A stretch of DNA of 64,000 bases from Siphonodentalium dalli. Taxonomy: Eukaryota > Mollusca > Scaphopoda > Gadilida > Siphonodentaliidae. This document shows, in pieces, positions 37,772 to 49,295 of this stretch. The notes under the pieces were generated by a model that saw only the letters and a program-made list of their open reading frames with translations, had not been told where the DNA came from and searched no databases. Location: NCBI GenBank assembly GCA_032622095.1, contig CP136066.1, positions 132,029,917 to 132,093,916 on the forward strand, read 5' to 3'. Made by a program: the position numbers and the translations under genes. Position 1 is the first letter of the stretch, and each line of letters begins with the position of its first letter.

Positions 37772-37877
37772 GGTTATAAGCAACTAAATAATTGAAATTA
37801 TGCCCCTTGGCATTTGTGTAGGGAAACTCGAGTCAGCATAAAAAAAATACCGGCAGCTGAATGGTGTATAATATATT
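37772..37877. repeat. 106-bp direct repeat, copy 2
   Basis: Partner of 36882-36987, in the same orientation. Visible differences are CCTTGG for CCTTGC and ATACCGG for ATAGTGG. Neither copy has the TG...CA ends typical of LTRs. Confidence 0.85.
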
Positions 37878-39228
37878 CACTTGTTTAATGTGAAAGAAAA
37901 AAGAAATTCATAGGTTATGCTAATTCCTCGGCCATTTGTATGGGATTGTTCGTCAAGCGGCTACATTGGTCGCCAAATTTGGTAGGGGGTGGGGGTATTT
38001 TTCTATACTGAAATTTTGTGCACAAAAGGGGGTAGTTGTGGAAATGCCAATTTATTTCCAGAAATAAGTATGGTAAGGCACCATTTCTTTTTTGACTACC
38101 GTACTTATGTCTGACGTGGAGTTATACACGCTAAAATATTTAAAGTTTGGCTCAGTACGGTAATGAATCGTGGGCATGGCTTAACCCTAACACTGTCGCC
38201 TATGGGAAATATTTAGTTGATTGTAACCTTAAATTCATCTCTGCTGATATCACAGCCGACATCCCAGTCTGGCAGAGACCCCAAACTCGGCCTATCTCTG
38301 TGGTCACATAGAATTCTTCTCTACAAACTCAATGGTATCATGAATAATGTTTAATGCAATGGGCGGTGTATTATGTGTTTATCCCTACGGTTACTATGCG
38401 CATATCAATATGCAGAAGTCAGTTGGCTACTTTGTAAAGGTGTTTTAGCAGGCCTAATGTATTATAATTGGTGTTTGCTGTTAAGTGGCTTTAAATGATC
38501 TGCCCTGCTGGCCCTGCAGGAATTTATTGCACCGTCAATATACAACCATATAGACAGAGTATCAGGATATTGATCTGCTCTGTAAATTTTCCTGGATCTC
38601 TCTGTATACTTATAGTTCAAATAATTCTGTGTACAGTTTTAGTTTTTCTCAATTTGGATATGCGCTATGTTCAGTTCTGCCTCATTATTGGACATTATAT
38701 TGGATTCTAGTTGATATTCTAATGTGATATCTCAATCTGGATTTTCTGTTTAGCATTGGTTGGACCTTTTCAATTGTATAGTGATTTTCAGTTGCAAGCA
38801 TTTTAATATTTTATGCACATGGTCATTCAGGTTGGTTTTTGCTTTCACTCAGTTCACCAGAAATGTCTATAGAAATATAGAAATCTGCTGCAAATTCAAG
38901 CCCTTCTCATGTTAATTTAACCTTAAAATAACATTATAGTTTGACAAAGAAAATTCCTATTCATGTGACAAACTTTAAGAAAATTAGCCTAGTTGAAAAA
39001 AAAGGCTAGCAAATCATTCTATTCAGCTGTGATAAACTTTGACAGTCTGTTTAAAACTAGTTTTATTTCATATATGTGTGTTATTGCATGAAATAATAAA
39101 TCATAGTATTATAGCAGTATTAATTAAAACAACAAAATGCAAACAAGCACTGGAAATAAATAATGTGGATGATAAAATATTTTCAACATGCATGACTAAT
39201 TCTTGATAGGATAAATAAGTGAGTGTAG

Positions 39229-39455
39229 CAACATTTCTGGCATTCCAATATTGGTCAAAAGTTGGCCTCCTGACTTCAGACCTGAGATCCCTTGACTCAA
39301 AATTTTTCTCTCAAAAGTCTAAAGACTATCTTTTAAATAGCATTGTAACCGGAACCATGAATGCTGAAACAGAATACATGTATGATATGATTCTAAATTC
39401 AAAACATATATTTTACTTTGACAAAAAGTCTGATCTTAACATATATGAAGATTAA
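39229..39455 (+). CDS. Possible terminal exon or gene fragment
   Basis: From AGTGTAG|CAACATTTC a frame stays open for 75 codons to TAA at 39453-39455, with mixed, protein-like composition (for example YWSKVGLLTSDLRSLDSKFF and AETEYMYDMILNSKHIFYF). Entry at 39229 would be phase 1 and so compatible with the donor at 15678 or 27197. The acceptor lacks a pyrimidine tract and a stop lies just upstream in frame, so support is weak. It may instead be a relic of an unrelated gene or transposon. I recognise no family. Confidence 0.2.
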
Positions 39456-39562
39456 GAATCCTCAGTATAAAGGCCTTCCCAGCATTAATGTTTGGCATCA
39501 TCAGCCAATAAATACATTTTTAAAACAAGTTGGCTTATGACTCATATCTTTAGTATATCCTT

Positions 39563-39793
39563 AAACCCTTTCATGATGGGGCTGCACTGATGCAGCATTA
39601 AAGATCATGCGCTGGTGCATTCTCTTATATTTGCAAGTCTGCCATAGGGAGCCTCGCATATAAAGAATCCCCACAAGCTTTAAAAATACAAGGTCAAGGA
39701 AAATATTGTTAGGCCAATCCATTCTGTTATAAGAGAATACATTGGCATTGGGTTTTCGCAAATTTTCAGTAAACTCCAGTCATGGAAGGATGA
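39563..39793. mobile_element. TIR-bearing MITE, copy 2
   Basis: Same layout as 36430-36670: AACCCTTTCATGATGG at the left, GCATTCTCTTATATTTGC, CCATAGGGAGCCTCGCATAT, AAGGTCAAGGAAAATATTGT, then CCAGTCATGGAAGG at the right. One internal palindrome arm is degraded (GCATATAAAGAATCC). It is more decayed than copy 1. Confidence 0.7.
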
Positions 39794-41329
39794 AGAGAAT
39801 ACTAGCTAATATTTTCCACAATACCACTATAAACTATGATGGTAAAATAAATAAATTTATATACTTGGGACTAGAAATTCATCATTGAGCAAACTATTGA
39901 CAATAATCTTGAGTCAGAAATCTTTCTTTGATAAGTTTTCTATAAGCTCTACTTGATTTTAAAGGCTCTGGATAAATTCAAAAGGTCTGAAAATCTCTTG
40001 ACAGAAAAGAAATCATTCAAGTTTGTTCATTCTTTTGTATGACAACTGAATTGAGTATCACTGAATCGTGGATCAACTATCTTTTGAATAAACCTTTCAC
40101 TTGGTGCCTATAGTTAAGACTGGCTCATTTCAAAGTCTGTGCATGTTTTATACCCTGCTGTCAATATTTGGAGTGTAATCATATGTTTGATAGTTATATT
40201 TGCTAAGCTCTCATTTTTGTAATACTATCATGTTTTAAAGACTGGAATCCTGTTCAATATTAGTAGCTATTTTTCACATGCTATCAATTGTAAGCCTGAC
40301 ATATATACATTTACTGACATATTATATGGCCCAGAATTACAAGATTATCTCTGTATACAGTAAAAAAATAAATAAAAAAAATTTGCATTATAATATTCAT
40401 TGGGTAAAAATCAGAAAAATTACTTTAAAGTACCACAAGGTTCGTGGTGGGTACAGCTGAAAAATCATACGATTTGTTAAACCATTATTACCAAGAAGAA
40501 CATGAAAAATAGAACTAATTTGTTCTTACTTTCACTGTCAATAATCCCCAGTGATGAGATTACACATATCGATACCATTGTTTGTAAATCCACTTATATA
40601 AATGGGAAAATTCAGCATCCACAATGGCGATTGGTATCGGAAAATGCTTAATTTCTGTGGTAAATGCTTGCAATTAATGCCAAATTTGTAATAAATTGAA
40701 ATATACAAACATTTCTTAGTCGTAAACCATACCTGTATAATGTCTGTCACAAAATGGACAAAATCAAATGAAATTTACATTTTGTGCAAATTTGAATAGC
40801 TAGATGTAGTTCTATATTAAGAGTGGTGAACAGTCTCATGAATGTGACAGATCATAATTTATTTTGATATCTACAAGATCAAACCTTTCAAAATGCACTG
40901 CTATAGAACAGTATAAAGAGATATTCATATAGTACTGGGTCAAATGTGTAGATCCTGTTGTCCGTGTCTCATAATAGTAGTCATAATGATTAATTGCCTC
41001 TGATCAAGTGATGAAACACAAATATTTAACTTTTATTGGAAGAATGCATGGTGGTATATTATGAACACAATTTATCAAAACACAAAGAAGTACCATAGGC
41101 TATCTTCAATAAATTAAAACTTTACCAAAATTGCCTACATACTCTGTGGCAGAGACTGTGTTCATACCAGGAAATTATATTTGGTTGTATTCGCCAAGGC
41201 CACATATATGCGAAACTTATTACGTTTTATGCAACCGCATCACCACAGTTACCCTTCTCCCTATAAATGTTACGCATAGCTGCTGCACACAAAATAGCAA
41301 CATTGCATGAATGTTGAAATAACATCTTT

Positions 41330-41825
41330 AAAAGATGATCACATGATATTTAGCATGAGATCTGGTGAGATGTGGTGCTAATACATGTATATTGAAGATA
41401 TGAGTGTTTCTTTATAGTATAATAAGCATTGCGTTTGTATCATTTATTATCATGGAGTGTTGAAAATTCCGGAAATTTTACTAGTATTTAAACTGCAAGG
41501 GTATGCACTTCAGTTTCTGCATTATTCAATAATTAATCATCATGCCAAATTAAACTACCATGCACTGTGTAGCGAAACATACTTTCTGTGTTGCGTGCCT
41601 GAAATTATATTACCAACACGTATTTTCACTCCTATGTGGTTATCCAATATGTTGCTTTATTCGTGGTATGGCTTGGAGTTGCAGCATTTTGACAGCCATT
41701 TCATGGCCGCGATTGTATTATTTCTGTCCCTGTCACTCTTTTCGGTCCCTTACTTTAATTTCAGACAAACTGCTATAACTGCATAATTCCGATGCCACAA
41801 TATATGATATCGTATTATGACTTAT
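41330..41825 (+). repeat. Dispersed repeat, copy 2 (see 9700-10290)
   Basis: Ordered blocks GGTGCTAATAC, GCACTTCAGTTTCTGC, TTCAATAATTAATCATCATG, CTACCATGCACTGTG, CTATGTGGTTATCCAAT and GCTTGGAGTTGC match the minus strand of 9700-10290. Overlapping frames here (such as 41457-41786) are not conserved in the other copy, so they are not genes. Confidence 0.65.
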
Positions 41826-42699
41826 TTCGAGAACTGATGTAATATATACAACCATGTTGGGTGCCATCTTGGATAACAAAATTTCCCCACAGCGGATTTT
41901 TGCAGATTTTGTATAATTTTTGTTCCTGAAGCTTTTCCGCGTCGAATGACACCAAAATCAATTCCCGGTTGATCCCCAAATTCAGCTTCAACAATCACAC
42001 TGCTATTCAAACAGATTAATCAATTGACAAGAGTGTGGACTTGGTTGCATTGAGCTGGGATTACATTTTTGATGTGACCCATATGCAAATGTTTTTTGTT
42101 ATTAAGACCCCTCATTACTTGGTCATTATACCTATTGAAGGTTGATTATCCAACTAGGACATGTCAAGAAAAATTTTAATAGTGTGTCTAGACAGTTTTT
42201 TAGGTATTGAATTTGGTCTCGATTAGATGATTATAGCACACTAAACACAGATTGATATGAATTGATTTTTCTTCATGGAAAACGTTTGGTCAGAGCTTGC
42301 TTAATCAGTATAAAGCAGCTTAGGTCCTATAAAGCTTCTTATAGCAATGAACTCCAGTACTCCCAGACAATTGCCAGCATGTGTCTGCCTTAATAATTAT
42401 GTTGTCTGAAGAACATCCAAAATAATTAGATCACAAACAATGAGTTTATGATTGAAATATCATTTTCAGTTTTATTCATCTATGTGAAGTAAAATGCAAA
42501 GTAGCTAAGTATGTGGTGCCCATTGTTGATGGGTTTGGAACTGTTTTCACTTTTTAAGCACTGGTTATGTATAGGTGGTATGAAATTAAAATTGTGTTGA
42601 TCTTTTGTTTCCACTGTTGGTAATCTTAAATATCCACATATTTGTTATGATGTACCTGCTTTAATAGTCCTTCCTAGTTGTTACCTGAAAAAAAAAAAT

Positions 42700-42850
42700 T
42701 GGGGGACCATAGAAATGGGCAGTGTCCATTTGTCCAGTATTCGATAGAATATGATGAAACTTGGTACATGGTCTTCATATGAGACAGTTCCGTACAAGTT
42801 TGAGTTTGAATGACAGAGTTATGCCCCTTTTCAACTCAAATTATTTGCCA
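42700..42850 (+). repeat. Dispersed repeat family, one unit
   Basis: AGAAATGGGCAGTGTCC, ATGATGAAACTTGGTACATG, CTTCATATGAGA and GACAGAGTTATGCCCCTTTT match the unit seen at 15880-16260. Confidence 0.6.
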
Positions 42851-43949
42851 TCGAGGAGGAATTATTTATTGTAGCAGAAATATTTTCTTCATGATCAGAA
42901 ATTTCAATGTCTTTGTTCTTTAAAAAAACCAACACCGCAAACAGCCCCATCTCTTTATGTGTGTAATCAAATTGTTAACAACATAGACATTTATAAGCAA
43001 TGATTGTTCCCAGAATCAGAGTTTTCATTTCTAAAAAAAGCCACCAGTCATATAAATTAAGTCACCTAATTTGGGGACGTGTGGGCTGGCAGCCTTTTAT
43101 TCTGCATTAAATTCTCATTTAATTTCTCCTGTAAGTACAATTGACATGTAGTCAGGGTCATAAACAAAAAATTACTGGATCTCTATGAAATTTGGTGTGG
43201 AGGTTCACCATCAGGATTTCATATAAGATTTCAATGATTATGTTTCCACTCCCTAATTATCCTGCTTTTTCTATTGGAAGTGTGGATTCTTTTTGACTGC
43301 TACTTCTCATATATTTTTAATAGCCTTGTTTTGTTACATTCATGCCTGCAATCTCCATCGTGTTTTCCTTAGATTTAATTTCCAGCTATCATTAAAATGA
43401 AATAAAATAAATATATTTATTAATACATAATATAACATTTGGCATTCATTTGAAGGGAGTACCCAGATTCTAGGCTAATTTATAACCTGGTATGTTTGTT
43501 TAATCCAATTGAAAGTGACAATAGGAGGATACTGCCATCTCCTGTTTACCCTGAGGTGATTTAGCTGGTCCCATGTTTGATCATTGAACAATAGCATTTT
43601 CTTCCTGAATATATTCTGTTGGTACATGTACCATTTTGGTAGGAGATGAATGGCTAATTGTTGATTTAGAGTTGTCTTTGTTAATTCAATTAGCTTACTG
43701 GCATGAACAGCATTTCTTCTCACATTTATATCAGAAATGTAGTTTCTTCTGTTTTGCAGATTCTGAAATGACCGTTACATTAAATTAGTTTTGTGGAAGA
43801 ACTGTGCTAAAAAATCTGGATTAGAGATAGCATATTTCCATCTATTGTGGATTTTATGGACACAATGATGTGTTTTAGAAATTAAGGATTCTCGGACTAC
43901 ATGATTATCAATCGTCTTTGCAAATGTACTTGATGAAATCATATATTAG

Positions 43950-44043
43950 ATAATGTCACTGTCATCTAGTCGCAGACTTAGTAAACAACTGTCATCAATG
44001 ACACTGGGGAAGAAAGATTCTCGAAGACAGTCAGTGAATGCAG
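43950..44043 (+). CDS. Host gene, Ser/Arg-rich exon (possible first exon)
   Basis: An acceptor (CATATATTAG) is followed by ATAATG and an open frame of 30 codons from the ATG at 43953, ending at the donor AATGCAG|GTATAT in phase 1. The peptide is strongly Ser/Arg/Lys-rich (MSLSSSRRLSKQLSSMTLGK ... DSRRQSVN). An in-frame stop lies just upstream, so it is either the first coding exon of a gene or an internal exon entered in phase 0. It cannot follow exon 15367 directly, because that exon ends in phase 1. It joins in frame to 57604, completing an Asp codon. No domain is recognised. Confidence 0.6.
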
Positions 44044-44842
44044 GTATATATAAACTTGACAGAATTTCATGATTATATCGTCATTGTAATCTATTGGAAT
44101 TATTTCAGTTGATCTCTGTCCGTCTGTCCATCTGGACATCTATCTCAGCCATGGGCTATCGGATTTGAATTAAATTTGCCATCATGACTGCTTTCAAAAG
44201 AGCTCCCAATGATATTTTTATAATTTTCTGTTCTAGAGTTATTTGTGGGGTTATGCCAGCAACCGAGGTGCAACTTCTTGTTTTTACAATCCTAATGACC
44301 ATGCACATGTCTAGCAAATGTATACACAGAAATATTTTTTTTGTTCACTGTTACTTTATAAAGTCTCCTTGCTGAATCACAAAATACTGTAGGGGTGTAT
44401 AGGCCTATTTCAGAATCAAATAAATGTGAAATATTTAGGTTCAATATGAACCTATTTGCAGACCCAGATGTGCTTTATATATGGTCAATTCCATTTAAAA
44501 GTTCCATTTTGGTCAATTTTACAAAATTCAATACTCATGCAGTGATATTGTTTATTTGGAAAAATGAATCCCCAATTTCCCGAAACTTTTGATATTCTGT
44601 GGATTGCTCACTCCAATCTAGAGTTATGACAATTCCCATTGTTACATAATGTTTTCATTGTGAAACTCTATTTTTCAGTGTAATTCTTACATATGCCACA
44701 ATATTATAAAATTGTGGGACTGATATAAAATAATATGTGAATTTTAATAAGGGGGGCGAATTCTGCAGATGTGTTATTAGTTGGATATTCACCGCTAAAG
44801 TTTATGGTCAAAAGACTAAGATTAGTTTCTGGCCCAAAATTA

Positions 44843-46725
44843 TGTCCCATCAGTCACAAATTATGCAGTGAAAGTATTGTACATAAAAAATGTTTCATCT
44901 TCCCCAACCAAATCATGTTTTCATATCCCTACCAACTTGTCTTAACATGTTTGCACCAACAACAGTTGCCATAATATCTTAGGATTTCATGTATGGGCTC
45001 TTTCAAAAATGTCCCATCAGTCACAAAATACACAGGATTCCATGATACAGCGAAACTCAAATGGCCCTGAATTGTTTTAGAAATCATCTATATACATCGA
45101 AAACAAACTTTATTTTTCATAATATTGACTGCCAGTATCATATTGAGCACCGGTAGTTTATATTGCCTGTCTAAATTTGTCATTATTAATTAATCCTTGT
45201 ATAATTCCATAGTGAACAATGACAAAAACCAACACTCTGATAGAGAATAATCAGATTGAATTCAGTTTTAACATTTAAGTATTGCATATCATGATCAAGT
45301 GTTACTTAGTGACTGTCCTGGAACTAGAATCATTTGCTACATGTGAAGCTCTCTAACACTGATATGTTACTGTTAAATATGGACATTTCTGTTTGTTAAC
45401 AAGGGTGTGGCTAATACACCCTTTCGCCATTTTTAATTGTACTACTGCAAAATAAAATAATAATTTGAGCTTACAAAAAATATCTAATGTATCCATAATT
45501 TCAATGCCAAAATGCGGTCAAATTCTAAGTCTAAAAATGGCTGTAACTCATTTAAAAATAATTGGACGGAACCCATATTCGAACTTGGCTTGTATCTTTA
45601 GCTTGGAAATACACATACTGACTTTGGTTGAGATAAAATAATCCAAACTGGAGTTATTGGTAGGAAACCAAAAATGTTAACAGACCTTCAAATTCTAAGT
45701 CGAAAAAGGGCCGTAACTCAAGTAAAAATAATTGGATGGAACCTATATTCGAACTTGGCCTGTATTTTTAGCTGGGAAATACACATTCCAACTTTGGTTC
45801 AGATAAAATAATCCAAACTAGAGTTATCGATTGGAAACAAAAAATGTCAATGGACATAAGGGTGGGCATTCTGATTACATAATAGGACCTTTTTTCAAAA
45901 GGGATTATAAAAACAATATAAATGCTAACAAACAGTGAATGCGCAAAGATGGTGAGAATTTCTTCAAATATTTATATTACTCAAACTCTTAACTATCTAT
46001 GTATCAGCGCCAATTTGTCGCCAATTTTCATCTGTATCAACTGATGCCATCATTGTGTACAGATGGTTTTTCTTCTAAACTATAAACCAAACATGTACAT
46101 ACTAATCAACATGATCACCTTAAAGCATGTTCTTATCTCCAGCCAAACACAAACTGAAAATCCCAGCATATTAGTTCTGAATAAATTATTTTATTATTAG
46201 GACCGTTTCAATTAAATTTTCATTGTGGTTGTTGCCAAGATTCAAAACTATTGTGTTTAAAAGTCAGCAATGACTTCCTGTCCAGAATACTGCAACAAAA
46301 CATGCAGAAGTTGATACCTGTCCCATCAGTCACGAAAATAATGTCCCATCAGTCACGCCAACTACCACTCCATGGTTTTGAATGGGCATGGTCATGGAAA
46401 CATAAACCATATTATAAAGGGAGAAGAAAAATGCAATAGTTATATATTGAGTCAATTAGACGCGAGTGTAACATTATTTGTTATATGTAGTGCTCCTCTG
46501 CTTGAGGGTACTCAAAAGTCGTGTCCGAACAGTGTCCCATCAGTCACATGACAAACAATCAAACTATTTGTCCATGCTGTACTTCCTCAATGAAGCAGTA
46601 CTAAATAGTGTTAGAGAGCAGTTCACACTCTTCAAGAAACAGATATATAATTATATGAAGCATTACTCAACTTTAAATAACAAGGGGTCCAAAAAGCAGA
46701 TTTTCTAGCTTGTCCCATCAGTCAC
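44843..46725 (+). repeat. TGTCCCATCAGTCAC, six exact copies
   Basis: The 15-mer occurs at 44843-44857, 45010-45024, 46319-46333, 46342-46356, 46533-46547 and 46711-46725, always on the same strand. Spacings are irregular (167, 1309, 23, 191 and 178 bp), and the sequence between copies does not obviously repeat. Several copies are followed by ACAAA or ACGAA-like sequence. Confidence 0.8.
45500..45870 (-). repeat. Dispersed repeat family, two units inverted
   Basis: Read on the minus strand, the blocks TGAGTTACGGCCCTTTT, CGACTTAGAATTTGA and AAGTTCGAATATAGGTTCC belong to the same family as 2640-3600. Two units follow each other at about 170-bp spacing. Confidence 0.7.
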
Positions 46726-46865
46726 AAGTGGAAATGACCCTATGTGCTTTCACTGTGGCGCTCGCCATCCAACAGAATAACGGGTATAAGTCCACTATGG
46801 GCTTGGCTTATTTCAGAATAAAATAATTCGAGTATGAACCTATGTGAACATTTCGGTCCAAAAGT

Positions 46866-47045
46866 GCACAAAGTGCACACAGGAGCCGCAGGCCCCTCCG
46901 ATGATAAACAAAGGCTCCCAAAGGGAGCCTGTTTCAGCTTGTAAACTATGAAAGTATACTTATTATGCGTAATATAATTTATTAAATGCAGGCCCCTCCG
47001 ACGCTGAACAAAGGCTCCCAAATGGAGCCTGTGTCAGCTAGTTTG
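46866..47045. repeat. Two repeats with GGCTCCCAAAGGGAGCC hairpin
   Basis: GCAGGCCCCTCCGAYG, ACAAAGGCTCCCAAAGGGAG and CCTGTTTCAGCT occur at about 46877-46940 and, with one mismatch in the palindrome, at 46987-47042. A third relative is at 8140-8180. Confidence 0.65.
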
Positions 47046-47779
47046 TATATATTCCTTTGTCAACTACATGTACATGTACAGTTCCTTAGCAGCTATGAGT
47101 GGCAAATCTAGTATTTAACACTAGTGTCCAACTAAACGTAAAAGGATAAATTAAATTATTTCAGTGTGAGTATATATAAAGCTCAGGCATGGAATGGTAT
47201 GCTATTGAATATCATTATACCAGGCCACTCTATTCGTCAGCTCGGCAAAATTACATATTAATGGTGAGTTTCGTCAATTTTGATGAAAACTAGCTGATAT
47301 AAAATCTTGGCCAGTCTCAATTGGACAGAGTAACATATTTTATGTCATTGTCAACCAATTCATTATCTTGAGCATGAATGCTCGTGGAATCATTGCATGC
47401 TTCACTATCCCTGTTTTGTGCATAAATGGGTATATTAGGGCCCTGCAAACCATTAAAGATTCGGTTTGATTCGAAACCGATGTGATAATACGGCCCGGTT
47501 CAAAATCTTTGACTGGGATTTGGGTTGTAGCGAACATTTTAGTTGTTCCTGCAAAATGAGCAAATCAAACACCACAGGACGATCATGAACCAATAAATAT
47601 AGATGCACACTAAACACTTTTTTTCACAGCATTTTATTACTGTGGCATTATGAGCCGAGAAATGGTGGCCTATTAATTAATATATATAGTGCTATGTCAT
47701 GCAGATATTAACATCATGAACTAGAATAGTAATTGATTGCATTCTAAGAATTGTTTATTGTTTAATTATGGATATTGTT

Positions 47780-47921
47780 TTTATATCCCCAGCAACAAGG
47801 GAGAGATGAGGGAACAAAGTATTGCGATAAGGACTACCTATATTTTGGAAAATAGTTCTCATAAAGTTTACAAAAAATAGGTAGCCAAAAATAACATAAT
47901 TACAGTGGGTCCGAAAACGCC
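47780..47921 (-). repeat. Retroelement repeat B2 (142 bp)
   Basis: Matches 48533-48674 over all 142 bp with no difference that I can see. Its outer edge (TTTATATCCCC on the plus strand) marks the 3' end of the element. Confidence 0.9.
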
Positions 47922-48105
47922 TCCAACAATAGGCAGGGACCCATAACAAATATGTAAAATGTAAGAAAAATATAAAACATATGTAAATATATCTAAAACA
48001 AACAATCTGAGCACTAACACCGTGCGAAGACCTTAAAACAGATATCACAGTATTAAAGATTCTCAGATCAAGCAAGGAGAGGAGGAGACGGGGGAGGATG
48101 GCGGG

Positions 48106-48404
48106 ATAAAACTTTTCGAGAGAAATCAAATCGTGCGACGCACCTCAAGGGAAATTAATCTGAGAATGAAGTACTCACAAGTTATTGTTGTCTTCGTGCG
48201 CGATCAAAAATATAGTTCCAATTTAATACCTTGAGCTCTTGTGGAAAAACCGAGAACAAGAGCAAGGTATCTAAATTAAAATCATCGCGATTATGGTTAG
48301 AAAGTAGATTTGATATTAATTTCTGATAAGAGAAAAGTGCCAACTGTATTGCACAACAATGAGAAATTCTTACCGCGCATTTAGCGCAAAACGGTAGTGC
48401 ACCG
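48106..48404 (-). repeat. Retroelement repeat A2 (299 bp)
   Basis: Matches A1 at 55720-56018 over 299 bp with about two differences (AATACCTTG against AATATCTTG, and GTAGATTTG against GTAGACTTG). It is separated from B1 by 128 bp and from B2 by 184 bp, whereas the textbook arrangement has these parts adjoining. Confidence 0.9.
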
Positions 48405-48532
48405 GCTTAAAATCTCGCCGCTTCTCGTGAGACTTAAGCGAGCCTCAGAAAGACGCACGAGATTTGAAAACGGTAAAAGCAGGGATGTTGCTGTCGATAT
48501 AAAGCCCTTGGATCTCGTAGACCCAATGGTAA

Positions 48533-48674
48533 TTTATATCCCCAGCAACAAGGGAGAGATGAGGGAACAAAGTATTGCGATAAGGACTACCTATATTTTG
48601 GAAAATAGTTCTCATAAAGTTTACAAAAAATAGGTAGCCAAAAATAACATAATTACAGTGGGTCCGAAAACGCC
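48533..48674 (-). repeat. Retroelement repeat B1 (142 bp)
   Basis: Internal partner of B2, located between the recombinase 3' region and A2. In this element group the B1-A2 region is thought to guide circle closure during replication. Confidence 0.9.
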
Positions 48675-49295
48675 AAGAGATGAGGACAAGAAGCACCACT
48701 GATTGTCCGAGACTCACCCACTGTAAGAACCCCCCCCCCCCCTCTTTGCTTGATCATACAAAGAAACGAATGAGAAATGAAAGGAATGATGTGACATTTG
48801 TAGCCTTATGCAAAATTGGCAATGATCTGACTAGGGTGTCATCTGAAAATCAAATCACCTGGTGATAAAGAATGACACTTGGAAAATATCCAATGGTAGG
48901 AAATGGTGATAACCGACAAGCGTCCTCGACTCAATGCCTGTAATAATTAGAAATATCGACGAATCAGATAATCGGGCTGTTATTGAGTATTATTATTTAT
49001 TTATTTAATGTTTTTTTTGTGTATAAAAGGACTGGAATAATAATAGCCAATTAATTCCGGTGATACGATGACCAGATGACATGAGCGGCAATGGTTCAGA
49101 TGTGAAAATTTGTACCATCAAACAATGATTTGTAAAAATAAAGAAATATAAAAACATGTAAGCACTCCATTAGTCCCCTAAGGGGGAGACCATGGCAATA
49201 ACTGTACAAATGTACTAGCACCATAAAATGCACCTTGAGATCTCTTGATGAATGATGTGAAGGGCACAGGCATCCCAGATCCGAGGCAATATGTG
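48675..49295 (-). other. Retroelement 3' untranslated region
   Basis: Between the recombinase stop and B1 there is no supported coding sequence. It contains a 13-base C run at 48729-48741 and AT-rich sequence. Confidence 0.6.

Larger units (their letters stand above)
35303..43949 (+). other. Unique AT-rich intronic or intergenic sequence
   Basis: No strongly supported exon lies here. It contains two MITE copies (36430-36670 and 39563-39793), a 106-bp direct repeat (36882-36987 and 37772-37877), one weak terminal-exon candidate (39229-39455), a dispersed repeat copy (41330-41825) and a short run of the common repeat family (42700-42850). A frame of 132 codons at 37053-37451 crosses a poly-G run and is not supported. 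Confidence 0.45.
44044..47779 (+). other. Intronic sequence before the retroelement
   Basis: No exon is supported. The stretch holds dispersed repeat units at 44090-44250 and, inverted, at 45500-45870; six exact copies of a 15-mer between 44843 and 46725; and a repeat with palindromic CTCCCAAAGGGAG cores at 46866-47045. Confidence 0.5.
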
